Positions 10,041 through 24,200 of a DNA stretch of 64,000 nucleotides are shown in pieces (positions within the stretch are counted from its first letter, which is position 1; each line of letters begins with the position of its first letter). The stretch lies in NCBI GenBank assembly GCA_964019055.1, contig OZ025208.1, positions 11,591,597-11,655,596 of the forward strand, read 5' to 3'. Source of the DNA: Anthopleura xanthogrammica. Taxonomy: Eukaryota > Cnidaria > Anthozoa > Actiniaria > Actiniidae. The translations under genes and the position numbers were made by a program. Below the pieces are notes generated by a model that was not told where the DNA came from, did no database searches, and was given only the letters and a program-made list of their open reading frames with translations.

Positions 10041-11544
10041 ACTATATTTTCTTACGAAACGAAGCACTAGTGTGGATCTAGTAGCTCGCATAGTACTTTA
10101 AATATTACTGATATCTTCTATTTTCCTCGAATATATTGATATTTTCAAGTCTTTTATGCCCGCCGAAATTCGCTTGTTGTTATTTTGGTCATCTAACTCT
10201 CTGTTTGAAAGAATATAATCATGTTGGACTAAAAATTATTAGCATAATCTAGGTTAAATTCAGTACATTATCATCAGTTAGTAACATTGTGTTGTCTTTC
10301 CTATATAGTTTTCCGCTTGCAAAACATCAACAGAAGTCTCTGAAGTTGGACATGATATGAAGATTTAACAGCTGAGTACTTTAGGGTACTTCTAACTCAG
10401 TGCCGCTGCTGAAATGTTGGCTCAAAATTCAAAATATGGTCGGTTGTAATACAAAGGAGAAACCACTATAAAATGCTTGTACTTCAATATGTTAGGTTTA
10501 GAAATTACTTTAGGGTACTTTGTAGTTATACAAGACGACAGTTATGTCGTAAAGACTTGAGATATATTTATCTGGAACATATAATTTGTATATGAAATAT
10601 TTTTATACCTGAGTCTCTATATTCAGGGGTCAAGCTAGGGTTAGAGCATGAAGGTGAGTGTCCTATGGAATCCCAAACATTGCATGGGACCATTAGGGCA
10701 AAGCTTGAGGGACTGTTTCCCATAAGACACAAGCATTCATTCTCTAACTGCCTTAGAACATGGAATTTACTTATAGTTTGTGTTTCTATAGCTTATCAGT
10801 ATTTTATATGTAGATCATAATTAAAAATAAGTTGAAGATGAAGAGATATAGTATCGTGTGGTGACATGATATGGTTGTTTGAAAAGTTTAATTTCATTTT
10901 CTTGCATACTGAAATGCTTTTAGAACAAGGGGAAAAAGAGGTTTTTATAGTAATAGCTACAATGTATAGAAAATACTGATTAGTTATAGAAACTCAAAAG
11001 ATTAGCATTAAAATACTAAGTTATGATCGGCTGAGTGAGTGTGACCATGTTCTAAAAACTATAATGTATAATATAGAGCATGATGATGAACTTTTCTCTC
11101 TTTCTTTTTTTAAACATATTAATTGGTATGTTAGAAAATAATGATTACTTGTTATTGAAACTCGACAAGGCTGTATACAAGGTTAAAATTTACTTAGGTG
11201 ATGGTTATCAAACCTTTCTAAAAACTTAACTTGTTTATTGTCTTTTTATTTTTTACTCCCAAAAATTTAACCTAAGATCGTGCAATGATCACGTAAATGA
11301 TTTCTGGAAATCGCCAAGAGTATATTTCACATCGGGTGAATATTATTTTGGTTACTATTGAATTCCGGGAAATTCTGGGAAAATTACATTGAATATCGAG
11401 AAGTTTCTGGGATAATCACGTCAAGTATCACGGCATACCGTGCAAAATACGTTTACAGTACACCGTAGGTATCAGGGGATATTCGTATTTGTTACATAAA
11501 ATATTCGTGAAAGTCACGGCATTTACGGGACAAAACACGCGTAA

Positions 11545-12480
11545 TATATAATGGTAATAGAACTGAGTAGAGTGCAATTTGGGCTGAAATCGCAAGAGTG
11601 ATTACAAAATTGCACGACCGAGAAGCGGGAGTGCAATTTGTTAATCACGAGTGTGATTTCAGCCCAAAATTGCACGACACGAAGTTCTATTACCTATTAA
11701 TCATATACGTTTTGAAATCTCAATATATTCAAATAATAAGACAAAATGATGCAATTAATGATTCAAAATAGTGCAATTAATGCTTAAATCGCACACTTTG
11801 TAGCCAATCAGATTGCAGGATTTGCTAATGATTTCAAAATGGATATGATTAAAGTATTAATTGCACTATTTTGAATCATTAATTGCATCATTTTGTCTTA
11901 TTATTTGAATATATTGAGATTTCAAAACGTATATGATTAATAGGTAATAGAACTGAGTGTCTTGCAATTTTGGGCTGAAATCACACTCGTGATTAACAAA
12001 TTGCACTCCCGCTTCTCGGTCGTGCAATTTTGTAATCACTCTTGCGATTTCAGCCCAAATTGCACTCTACTCAGTTCTATTACCATTATTAATCATATCC
12101 ATTTTGAAATCATTAGCAAATCCTGCAATCTGATTGGCTACAAAGTGTGCGATTTAAGCATTAATTGCACTATTTTGAATCATTAATTGCATCATTTTGT
12201 TAAACAATCACTTTTGAAGCTACATATAACTGTTGAGTATTTTAATATGTTAAGTTTCAAAATGGAAATGATTAATAGGTAATAGAACTGAGTGTCTTGC
12301 AATTTTGGGCAGAAATCACACTCGTGATTAACAAATTGCACTCCCGCTGCGCGGTCGTGCAATTTTGTAATCACTCTTGCGATTTCAGCCCAAATTGCAC
12401 TCAACTCAGTTCTATTACCATTATAAATCGCACACTTTTTAGCCAATCAGATTGCAGGATTTGCGAATGATTTCAAAATG
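11545..12480. mobile_element. Cluster of related MITEs in opposing orientation
   Basis: The motif GGTAATAGAACTGAGT with GTGCAATTTGGGCTGAAATC and its complement recur at least four times. Two large copies are head-to-head around 11830, sharing AATCATATACGTTTTGAAATC. A similar GTGCAATTT-type element lies at 63434. The nested insertions explain the ORFs here. Confidence 0.7.
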
Positions 12481-12775
12481 GATATGATTAAAGTAAATAT
12501 CAGGTACCCAGAAATTCCCTGATAGGGAAAGAGTCCGAATATGGAAGAATATGGATTATGACAAATCCTGACACCCAACGTGTAAGGTACCCAGATACCA
12601 GTTTATACGCCAGTATTCTTTAAGTATAAGAGTACGTATCACCAAGTATCATGACCCATATTCTGGATATTTCACACAGTGAAACTTTGGACAATTTCTC
12701 TCTAATTTATTATGAAAGGGCGCAAAATTTATGGCTTTTTATTCTTCTTGCTTTCTTGTTCCCTGATTACCCTAT

Positions 12776-12988
12776 CATCCCTATCTGATGGTATTTTGAA
12801 GAACCGTCCACCATTCCTATCTGATGGTATTTCGAAGGACCACCCATCCATTCCTATCTGATGGTATTTCGAAGAACCATCCATCCCGGCATTCCTATCT
12901 GATGGTATTTCGAAGAACCATCCATTTATCCCTATCTGATGGTATTTCGAAGAACCATCCATCCATTCCTATCTGATGGTATTTTGAA
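12776..12988. repeat. Minisatellite, about 37 bp x 6 (unit 3)
   Basis: Same repeat as at 4862-5106 (CCTATCTGATGGTATTT core), but with a different order and number of variants. Confidence 0.85.
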
Positions 12989-13529
12989 GGAAGGAAAATA
13001 TGTATTTATATTGACTGAGTTATGTCGAGCGAGTTAATTCATGTATACAACTGTCCAAGCGGAGCCAAATATTTTTCCGTCCGGCCCGATATAACTCGGT
13101 CAACTGAATAAAAATGTTATCATATGACCAAGTTTTTGTCATAAAAAACGAAAGGAAAAATTCTTCTAGAATTTAATTGATAAATAGAAAGCGTGACTTT
13201 CGAGCATGCAGGGTCGGGTGGTTTTTCCGGCTCGCTCATGTCGAGCCCGTACGGCCCCCATCACGTGACTTTTTGCTAGGGTGGAAGGGCCCATGCTATA
13301 AATGGGTTTCGTTTTTCTATCTGGGTAGATACTTGTTTCCATATCGCCCAATATGCCCTTGTCGAGAGAGGACTGGAATCTAACCTTAAGCCTTAACCTT
13401 AACGGGTCCAAAACCCGTTTTCTGAACATCAACTCCCAAAAACGGCCAACCAAAACGGCCAACAGGATGGGAGGGGGCGGGGCCCCTCAGTGGGTCCACC
13501 CTGCCTACGCCCCTGTGAGCAATAAGCAA

Positions 13530-13795
13530 GTATAATATCTTACTAGTAAAGTAAAGTAAAAGTAAATCTTTATTCGTTCATAAAACATACATTACGAACG
13601 TTACAGGGAAATATTATACTTAAAGTGTAAGCGATTTATAAAGCTGTCTTTGAAACGTTCTGTCCTCACTTTAGGCATATAGCTAGATACACTCCTAACA
13701 TCATACTTAACGAACTTTTTGTTAGGGATCATTTCCCTTAAAGGATACCTTTGATTATCACGAACTTTACAAACGATAGACCTGTCAGTTTTACT
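13530..13795 (-). mobile_element. LINE 3' end, unit 3 copy
   Basis: Duplicate of the fragment at 5665-5930, with the same ORF2 C-terminus and AGTAA tail. The few differences are consistent with a recent duplication. Confidence 0.65.
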
Positions 13796-13846
13796 AGTAT
13801 CAAATCAGCAAATACAAAACTGATACAAATGACGAAATGGCTATTA

Positions 13847-14165
13847 TCATATGACCGTATTTCACTGTACGCGTGATTCTAAAAAAAACCTTTGGGGAAA
13901 ATGTCGTCAGCAAACAAAGTACGCTTTTCCGAAAAGTGTAATAATTTCCCGTTCGGACTCGCCGTTCGGACTCGCTGCCGTCAATCATGTAAAAACTACG
14001 CATTTTGATTCGCATTTATTAAAAACGCTTTGAAATCGATTTTTTATATGTGGTCATATGATAAAATGCTTATTGACTGAGTTAAGGTCGCTGCGCTCGT
14101 TCCGTACTTCAAGACCTCGAGCCAAATATTTTCCCGTTCGGACCTCCCACTCAGTCAATAAGTAC
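13847..14165. mobile_element. MITE of about 320 bp present only in unit 3
   Basis: Unit 2 reads GACGAAATGGCTATGAATACTGG without interruption. Unit 3 has TATCATATGACC...AAGTACATAT inserted. The interior repeats TTCCCGTTCGGAC and GCCAAATATTTTCCCG, linking it to the family at 5130 and 13005. Confidence 0.6.
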
Positions 14166-14989
14166 ATATGAATACTGGAAACTGATGAAATGAACAGTTT
14201 TACTGATCATGAAACGAGCTACTTTAGCGCTGAATGAGTACAAGGCTCCAACAAGGCTACAAGAACTAAGTACTCGATCCTTTATTATGAGTACAAGACT
14301 CGAGTTTGGCACGGGCAAGAAAAAATGCTCGTCAACTTTGAAACTCGAACTTTTTTATAGACGTTACGTACGCGAGTGGTTTGGTAGGCTTTAGCAGTGC
14401 GTAGGTCATAAACATCACCGGGTTTCGTTCTCAAATCCTGTGTTCCTTTTTCATGCCTTTTGCATGCATAGCATGGTCCGTGAATTATTAAAGACTTTTG
14501 GGAAAAGAATGGAAGGGAAAAAAAAGAAAAGCGGAAGCGAGAGGAAAGAAAGAGAACAAGGGAGAAAAAGGATAGAAAGGAAAACTGAGAAAAAAGGTAG
14601 AAAAGAGAGGAGAAGCCGGGATAGGAAAAATAGTTTTATAATGGCAATACTGCCTTGTGGCTTGTGGCATCCGTGCTTTTTGCGTACATTTCTATAGCCT
14701 GCGAACAGGCTCTCTTGGGAGTTTTAGGCGCTGTTTCGTGTTTCATCTAGTAACTCATTTCATTCGTTAACAAAGTTCGTAAAAAATGAACAGTTGGGAT
14801 CCCTGTGGTAAAAGTTCCCGATTCTTCGTTTCACGTGCTGTCAACCTGATATCTTTTTATATCTTCTGACCATGGGTCATATCAAGCTGTACGGTAATTT
14901 TCTAGACCCCGGCGATGCTTCGGTCAGCACGAATGTGAAAAAACAAATACTTTAAACTATTGTTTTCAAGGTCTCGTGACTGATGTTGA

Positions 14990-15002
14990 GTCACCGGGCA
15001 AC
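14990..15002 (+). promoter_or_regulatory. X-box-like (RFX) motif upstream of NPC1
   Basis: GTCACCGGGCAAC, identical to 6791-6803, about 254 bp upstream of the NPC1 start codon. A CCAAT motif follows. This region is probably the promoter or 5' UTR. Confidence 0.4.
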
Positions 15003-15255
15003 GTCACAAAATATGGCGACCATGGCCTGACTGAACGGACCAATCACAAGTCTTCTTACGACATATGCATATATTCATTAGATGCAATACAACACCCGAT
15101 CGGTCTTTACCGGACTGACTTTGAGACCTTCCTGAACTTTGGACGTGTTTCTTTACTGGATTTGTCGCTACAAGACATCGTTCGGTCGATAGATCTTCTC
15201 TACAAGGACTGAAGATTTCAATTTGGATTTGACGAGGCTGTGAAATTGAAGGAAA

Positions 15256-18200
15256 ATGTTTTTTTATGCGTCCGTTTTGACAGTGCTCCTCTTGTGTTCT
15301 TTGAATCAGGTAAGAAAATCTAAGTTGTATGTTGCACAGTTATCGTATTGCATAATATTTTAGCAAAAAATTGAGAATATTAGAAGCTGTTTTAGATTCC
15401 TAAATAGCTAAATACGATCACACATATGGAAGATTTTAAATTTTGAGAGACAGAAAGTGGGATTCATCGAATAAATTAAAGTGTTGTTTTGGCCGGTATG
15501 AAAGTGAGCTTAAAAGAGATCACATGTTTTCACAATGTTGAAGTCAAATCTTTTGCATTACAGGCTGAAGACAAAGCACCGATTCACAAGAAAGGGTATT
15601 GTATTTGGTATGATCAATGCTTGTCTTCAGGTGGTAAATCGCTGAACTGCCTCTACAATGGCCCAGCTAAGGTCCTCAACGATACCAAGGGCATCAACTT
15701 ACTGAATAAGCTCTGCCCCCAGTTTTTGGAAGACAGACGCACTTGTTGTAGTACCAAACAGCTCGTAGCATTGGATAGTAACCTTAATACTCTACGCCAG
15801 TTTACTAGCCGTTGTCCAGCATGTTGGCAAAACATGTTGGATTTGTTCTGTGAGTCAACGTGCAGTCCTGATCAATCTCTCTTTATGGACCCAACCCAGA
15901 CCGTAGGTTTCCATCCCGTTACGTCAATCTTGAAAGTTGACTACTACGCTTCACCAGAATTTAAAAATGGGCTATTTGATTCTTGCAAAAATGTGGTGTT
16001 TCCTGGAGCTAATGAGAAGGCATTGAATCTACTATGTGGTGAGAGTGCTGAAACATGTACACCGGATAAACTGCTCTCATATATGGGCAGTACAGCCAAT
16101 GGACTGTCCCCATTTGACATTGTATTTCCTGACAATCTACCCCAAAATCTTACCTGGATGAATAAAACGGTCTATCCATGCAATGAAAGTTTCGTCAACC
16201 CATGGACTAACAAGACTTCAACAAAGTGCAGCTGTCAGGATTGTGCTGCATCTTGCCCATACCTCCCCCCTATTCCTCCGCCACCAAAACCACAAACCAT
16301 TCTAGGACTGAGAGTACTCTCATTCTCTCTTCTTATTGTTTACTTGGCATTCTTTTTCACTTTCATGCCAATAAGTTTCTATTTAATCATGAAGAACCAA
16401 AACCAGTACACGCATATATCAGATGGGCCTGCACCTGTTTCGTCATCAATGCCGTATACCAATGGACACCCTCCTAATATTATCAATGTGAGGTTTGCGC
16501 GGAAACCAGGCATGTGCGAAAGAATGGGGTTCTGGATGGACTGGAAGCTACGAGTAATTTTCACTACATGGGGTCACTGGTGTAGTTGTCATCCTTTCAT
16601 AGTCATCATTTCTTCCATTATATTTGTTGGCATATTAGCCGGAGGATTGAAATTCTATAAGGTAACAAAAGATCCAGTAGACCTGTGGTCTGCACCAGGC
16701 AGCAGAGCTCGTAAAGAAAAAGACCTTTTTGATTCCAAGTTTTCGCCGTTTTATCGTACTGAACAATTAATCATCACAGTCAACCCTAAATACCCGCAGA
16801 ACCACACTGGGTACAAAGAGTATCCTGATGATAAGTTTATACCTTTTGGAAATATTGCACACTTGGATTTATTGAACCAGGTAAGGGGTGTGTAGATTCT
16901 TAAAATGGGGCTAACAGCAAAGTACAAAAGAAGTCAAACTTTTTCTTGATGGAATATTTGAGCTGTTTCTTTTGGATTTTTCTGTTAGCCTTGTTTATTC
17001 TTTGCTTTCACTACCGGTCAAACACAGACCATTCAGTTGAGGCTTCAAGGTTCAGATTTGAATAATCCTTTGAAACTACCTTGAAGCCAATGAATGAAAA
17101 ATGGTAAATTGGAACCTCACAACATACTGACATGTACCAATCAATTTATTCTCACCATGTGTACAGGGGTTTCAATAGAAGGCAGCTACCGGTGGTCGAT
17201 TGCCAGGTACTTAACTTTATACCGCCGGCTATTTTACGAATCAGTCTCAATAAATAAGAAGTAAAATTATTGGAAACAGATGCCTACATTTGAATCCCAT
17301 CCGTCTACTTCAAATATTATTGAAACCCCTGGTGTATCATGATTCTCTAGACCTTCTCTAAATTGGCTGTTTGTTGATTATCTTGAAATAATGATGTCAA
17401 AATTGTTGTTATAATTTTTAACATTTTATGCAATGATCATTCTGGAGATCTAGACAGGGATTTCATTCAAACTTTAAGTAGGCAGTTGGTTTACTTAATA
17501 GGCAGCTGTATCAAGAAAAAGCCTTCATTAACAGGTAAAATGGGATATCCAATTGTAAAAGTCTGCAGAAGCCTCAGATGGGGAAAGAAGATGCCAGTTT
17601 GCTAGTCGCCAGCTTGTTATGAAATCCCTGACTAGATCACATATCTTTTTCATCAAAGGAGATAGGCAATACCGTAGGTCATTCCAAGACTGAAAGGATT
17701 TATGAACATAAATTATCAAGGTTTTTAAAATGGCTTTGTCAACTATTGCTTATCTCCTTTGGCTCTGACAAACTTTTTTGATATAATTGTAAAAAGATAC
17801 ATTTGTGTTGTATGTGAGTAGAGTTGTTTGTTGGTTCTTTCCTGTGCTTCAAGGGTTTTTCCAGATTCTCCAGTTTTCCTCCCTCCTCAAAAATCAATTT
17901 ATAAATTCCAATTGGAATGCAGTGGAAAAAGAGCCAATCTTTAGAATCCACTGTTAATTCTCATTTATTATTATTTTTATATATTTATCATTTATATTGA
18001 AGTGCAAATTTTCTTTTTCAGGCCCTTGATCTTCAACTAAAACTGACATCAATGAAGGTGCCGTTCACAGAGAATGGAAAAAAACAAAATCTAACTCTAG
18101 AAGATGTGTGTTATAAACCCCTTTCTCCTTTGAATAACAAGTGTGTTATTCAGAGTCTGTTTCAGTACTTCCAGAACGACAAGACAAAACTCAATTTCTG

Positions 18201-21200
18201 TATTACTGCCCTGGGGCATCCATGTAAAGAAATGAAAAAGGGAGATTTTTTTAAAGCAGATTTCCATGACCACATAAAATATTGTTCAAGGTACATTTAT
18301 GTAATGTAATAAGCCAATTCACAGTTTAAGAATTGTTATCAGTGCGCATGCAATTTTATCCTGAATTTCTCACCTTTTGTTTAATTAAAAACAAAAGAAG
18401 GTTTAAACAAAAGAAGGTGATAAATCCGGGATAAAATCGCATGCGCACTGAAGACAATTCTTAAACTGTGAATTGGCTTATTTATTTTGCAAGGAATGAC
18501 TGCTTAGTCTCTTGAGCTTGAGGCTCATGATTAAAGCACTTGATGCCACATTGCATTGGAATGTAGACTTTGAATTTTGCATAGGGGGAGAACCCAGAGA
18601 AAAAACCTTGAAACACAGAAGTTTGACAATCAAACCCAGGTTGAACCTTGGAAGAAGAAGGGGTATTATCAGTGCAAATCACCAATCCTTCCCTTAGAAA
18701 TATTTAATGACGAAGAAATAAAAAAACGTGTGCGCACTTTTGTAAAATACAAATTACAATCATTGTTTTGGGATAGTAATGTAAAAAAAAAAAAAAAAAA
18801 AAAAAGTGCACTCATGTGCTGTGTGCTCTCATAAAGAAGACTCTACCAACCAATAAAAATGCAAGATTTGTAACAATTATTTTATAATACATGATAGTAA
18901 GTATGAACTTTAACCTAAACCATCCTTTTATAGTGCTCCAACATCTATTGCTGACAAAAAATGGGGCGGAGGTCCATGCTTGGGTGAAAACGGCATCCCT
19001 GTCAATCCAAATATCGTCCTGGGAGGATTTAATGGCACTGAATACAACATGGCAAATGCTCTGATTATTACCTTTGTTGTCAACAACCACAAGGATGAAA
19101 GCAAGAATGCCAAGGCAGAAGCATGGGAGAAGGCCTTCATTGAGTACATGAAGAACTATGTTTCCCACTCCAGCAACAGCAATCTGAAGATCAGCTTCAC
19201 TTCTGAAAGATCTATTCAGGATGAGTTAGACAGAGAGAGTGAGACGGACATTGCTACCATTATCGTCAGTTATTCCATCATGTTTATTTACATTACCATC
19301 GCACTGGGTCAGGTCAACTCATGCGGAAGGATTATGGTGAGTGCATATATTTTCAGGTGTATACAGCCTGTACAGCTATTTTAAAAATACTGAACACTAA
19401 CTTTCCTGGATAGTGATTATACTTTTTTGACGGTTTGAGATAGGAATCTTGTTCTTTCATTATTATTTATTTATTTATTTTTATATATTTTTTTATAATT
19501 AAAAAAAATTTTTTTTTTTACTCCCTCGTTTTGTAAATTATGGCCAAATAGGAATAGTAACTCAGCTTGATTAGCTTTGCTATTTCTGAGTAACTGTTGC
19601 CTTTATTATAAGTTTTAATTCATTCCCAATGTAAACTATTTATTATTTATATCAAAAGGTAATAAAAATCAGTTGTTGTTGTTGTCATTTCAGACCACAT
19701 GTGCTTCTCATATGCAACCATTAAAAAAAAGAAATGATGCTCTAGGGAAAGACATGTGGTCTGAAATAGGGAACCATAATGTCCAAAAAGGTCTATAAGA
19801 ACGAATTTCAAAAATTGTTATTAATATGGGAATGATGACTGATCCACAGACCATCTAGGAATGACATGCAATCTGAGATAGGAACCTTGTTTTTAATCAA
19901 CAGATTGATTCCAAGTTTACCCTTGGATTCTCCGGCATCATCATCGTCTTGTGTTCAGTCGCTTGTTCGATTGGGTTCTGGAGTTACGTGGGCGAGCCTG
20001 CAACCCTCATTATCATCGAAGTCATTCCATTCCTTGTCTTAGCTGTTGGTGTTGACAACTTCTTCATTTTGGTACAAGCCTACCAGCGTTTTAATCGCTA
20101 TAGCAATGAGGATGTACCCAAGAAAGTTGGTCGTGCACTTGGTGAGGTTGCACCCAGCATGCTTTTGTCGTCATTGGCCGAGTCTGTGGCTTTTGCTTTT
20201 GGTAAGTGTGTTGTAAAGAATCTTATTCCAGTGATCTTCGGGTATGAATGTGTGCTTCCATACTTGGTGATATTTTTAGGGAAGAGAATGTTCTTGGAGA
20301 TGATGTTATATTCAAAAAGTCTTCAAATCTTATCAAACCCTGAAACAACCTCTGGACTGATCAAAATCAAGGCACAGCTAACTCATAGATTGGAAAACTA
20401 GAAGATCCATAGGGAAAGACCTAACAAACTCTGTTTTCATATAATGCCGAGTTCAGGATTCGAACCACAGACATAATAACTTTATATTAATATTAATATA
20501 ATGGTAATTATATTGGATATTAATAGTTATTAATTATTTTTATTAGGTGCCATGTCCAACATGCCTGCCGTCAAGGTGTTCTCTCTTTATGCTGCTGTAG
20601 CTGTCTTCATTGACTTCCTTTTCCAGATCACATGGTTTGTTGCACTTATGTCTCTCGATGCCAAACGACAGGAGAATAACCGCATGGATATCATCTGCTG
20701 TGTCCGAAACAAGGACAGCAATGCAACACATGAGGATGGATTTTTATACCAATTTATCCAGAAACTTTATGCACCAGCACTGCTATCAGATTATGTGCGA
20801 CCCTGCATCATTGCTTTCTTTGTTGCTATGCTCTTTACTAGCATTTCAATGACAGCCAGGATTTCTGTTGGACTTGATCAAGAACTTGCACTACCAAAGG
20901 TATGTCAGCACATAGAGTCTCATTCATAGATCAGAAAAAGTTATCCAATTTACATCCAATTACAAATTGGGTGATTACAAAGGTTACAGTATGGGCATCA
21001 AACCATAAACACTTCAAGGTTTTTTTGACATTATTTCATATCTATCCAATCAGTACTCTTCATAGAAACAAAGTCCTGAATCAAACATTTTTTAAGGCAC
21101 CATCCAATCATAACAAATGGCAGAAAATCTTTAGAAGTTTTATTTTTAGCTCTCTCATGTGAACCAAAGAACTGCTAAATAGCGGCAAAAAAATGTTTGT

Positions 21201-24200
21201 TCCCTTTTACTACAGAGAGTGCTGATTGTGTTCATAGTTCGAGTGCCTGTAACTCACTTATACCCAAAATTTTCTCATGGCCTTTTGCATTGTACTCAAA
21301 CCTCCAAATCCTATTTTCTAGGATTCCTTCTTGCTGGATTGGTTCAAGGACCTGAAACTGTACCTTCATGTTGGGTCTCCTGTGTACTTTGTGCTTGATG
21401 GTCAGTATGACTATGAACATGAACGAGGAACAAATATGGTCTGTGGTTCAGCAGGATGTAATTCTAGTTCTCTAGTGCAACAAGTTTTCCAAGCCTCACT
21501 TCGAGCCGAGAGGTAAGCTTCAAGAAAGATTTAGATTTTGACAAGGCTTTACCCTGGAAAGATTGGACTTATATACCATCAAACAAACAAAACAAAACAA
21601 AAAGATGTAAACATGGAATTTGTAATTTTCATTTCAGAACTGGAAAAGATTTATGTGGATTTTTTTGTGGAAAAATTATATATTTTATGGAAAAAAATTA
21701 TCATGTAATTCAGATTTTACTACAGTCAAAGCTCTCATAAGCGACCACTGTGGGAAATTGAAAAAAGTTGTTGTACATGTATAAAAAAATAAATATGTTT
21801 TGACCTTAGTTCCAAGATTGCTATGCCTGCTTCCTCATGGGTTGATGATTACTACAGTTGGCTTGATCCAAGCAGTACTTGCTGCCGAATTCTACACAAA
21901 CAGTCCTGCAGCATGGTTAATGTAACCAAGTCCATCTCTGTCAATGGTACGATGGTGAACTCCACTAAACCTGTATTGAAGTGTGGGGTATCTGGTGAAC
22001 CTGTTAGCCCATTAACATTTTGTAATGCTACTGGTAAGTTGATAGACTTGAGTAGAGTGTGCATATTGTACAATCATTTGGCTCACTTGACAGTCCTTGC
22101 TTATCATGTCTGATCATCTGTTTCAAGGTTGATAAGTTGTAACTTGAAGCATTCCATCTATTGGTCTCTTCCATCCATCAAACCCACCCTATCCATCCAT
22201 CAATTTATATCTACCACATCCTAGCGCTTCAACTTGCATATCCCACCCATTTATCATTATATTTGTTTTATCCATCCATCCATTATACTGTCAATCCATA
22301 TATCAATTTTTTCTGTCAATCTCCAGGGTTCGAAGTTAACTTTTTATTCCACTAGTAAAGTTTTGCTAGTAAGATTTTTTTCTACTAGCAAAGTGGTAAA
22401 GTTTTGAAGGAATGATTGATTCTTACTCACAAGTGTTTGCTAGTGCATATTTTTTTCACTTGCAAATTCTGAAAAAGCGCTAGCAATTTGCGAGTTTGCA
22501 AGCATTAATTTTGAACCCTGATCTCTGTCCCAACTTTCCCTGTCATCTATTGATTTGTTTGATTTATCTGTCCTATCTGGTTCATTCAAATCTTCCCTTC
22601 CACCCTTTCTATTCCACCCATCCATCCCATCCCATCTATCTTTCAATCTAAATTGATCTGTCTTTTCTGTTTTTCATTTCAGTCGATAACAAGCTGTGCT
22701 TGCCCTGCTTGAACAAATCCCAATCAGGACAGCGTCCAACCTCTGATCAGTTTGACAAGTTCCTGCCATTTTTCCTGAAGGACAACCCAGAGATGAAGTG
22801 TGCAAAGGGTGGTCATGCAGCCTATGGCAATGCTGTACAACTGAATGACCTGTCCAATCCTGGTGTTAAATTTCTAGTTAACTGTAAGTGCTACAGTTTT
22901 ATCCTGTTTTGAAAGCAGCTTTCCCTTGCTTCCTTCTTTTCTTCCTTTGTCTCTTCTTCATTGTATTCACACTGTCCCTTTACTGGTTTTTTTCTACTTC
23001 TCTTCATTCCCTTCTTTTTTCTTTCCTTCCTTCCTTCCTTCCTTCTGTTTTTTTTTTCTTTCTCTTTTTTTTCTCTTTGTTCATTCATTCTTTCATTCTC
23101 TTTGTCAGTAATCAATCTTCATATATTGTTCTTTAGTTGTCCTCCTTTTCATTCATGAGGGTAACACTTAAGAGCTTGTGGCCCTCTTTCAATGATCGAA
23201 TTGGAATTTAGAAGTAGATTTTTGTAGAAGGACGAAAACCAGAGAACCCAGAGACAAACCCTCAAAGCACAGGAGAGAACCAACTAGAAACTCTACTCGC
23301 ATATGACACCAAAATAAGGGGTATCAAACCTGGGTCACATTGGTGAGAGGAAAAAACTGTTACCACTATGCCACCAATTCTTTCCAAGTCATTCTGTCTT
23401 TCCTAGTCATTTATTCATTCATTCATTTTTCCCCTCATTTCAATATTAATTTCTTTACATCATAATTATATTCATTCCTCAACAGCATCATACTTCATGT
23501 CTTATCACACCATCCTCAAGACCTCAGATGACTTTGTAGGTGCCCTCAAAAGTGCCTATGAAATTGCAGATAAGATCACCAAGGCTATCAATGATCCTAA
23601 GATCAAAGTTTTCCCATACAGGTAAGTTATAATGCTTTCTTTGTTAAATGTGTTATTGAATTACATTGAGATCTGTATGATGGTCTTGTGGTCAGCAATT
23701 CAATCTGTAACATTTATTGTCCTCCTTTAAAGGGACATGGGCCTTGTCCACACCACAGAAATAAGATAATGTATGTTGGACAGTAGTGTATATTGCACAA
23801 TGATTGCTAGAGGAGTGTAATGTATGACGAATGATGATGAATTCAATCCAGCAAATTGTTGGGAGAAACCCCACAAGATGCAAGAGGTTAACCTCTGATG
23901 ACCCAGCATCCCATCCAGAGTGTCATTAAAACTCCTAATGCTATACACAAAATCAAAGTGAATAACCAGCTCTGAAGAATACATACTGGCTCCTCCAATT
24001 TCCCTACGGACAGACCTATTGTGCCTACCTATCCTCCCGGGGGGGGGGGGGGGGACTCCCTTATAAAAGGGGGCGGGGTTCCTCGTCGTCCCTTTTAGGG
24101 TTTGAAATCAGTGTTTTGGTCCCACTTAGGGTGATAATGACGAGAATGCCCACCAGCTGAGTTTTGTGGTCCCGCATAGGGTGTAAGATCAGCAACAATG

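Larger units (their letters stand above)
8513..12681. mobile_element. Non-autonomous CACTA (EnSpm-like) DNA transposon, 4169 bp
   Basis: The ends are CACTATGTGAAAT and, inverted at the right, CACTGTGTGAAAT. It is flanked by AAA (8510-8512 and 12682-12684). Unit 2 has the empty site GCTAAACTTTGG at about 4770, which fits a 3-bp duplication, the rule for CACTA elements. Both subterminal regions are rich in GTATCA/TATCAGG-type short motifs, also typical. No transposase ORF is present. The interior holds a 215-bp direct repeat (8663-9118), a perfect 23-bp-arm palindrome (9158-9206), a nested inverted-repeat element (9450-10040) and a cluster of MITEs (11545-12480). The rest (10100-11540) is AT-rich with nothing recognised. 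Confidence 0.8.
8081..16290 (+). repeat. Segmental duplication unit 3, leading into full NPC1
   Basis: Same order as unit 2 but interrupted by a 4.17 kb transposon (8513-12681) and an insertion of about 320 bp (13847-14165). Sequence homology with units 1 and 2 ends at the CCAAAACCA of exon 2. There the truncated copies go to TGGTAA, while NPC1 continues CAAACCATTCTAGG into the first transmembrane helix. Confidence 0.8.

Noticed and set aside
15489..15563. Upstream in-frame extension of the NPC1 NTD exon (start at 15498)
   Set aside because: The ATG is not conserved in copies 1 and 2. The segment ends in a good acceptor (TTGCATTACAG), and the separate signal-peptide exon at 15256-15309 joins in phase.
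22888..23158. Phe/Ser-rich and Lys/Glu-rich ORFs
   Set aside because: Pyrimidine microsatellite in an NPC1 intron.
23225..23375. Functional tRNA gene
   Set aside because: A-box and B-box are present, but the stems do not close as a tRNA and the SINE body follows directly. It is a SINE head.
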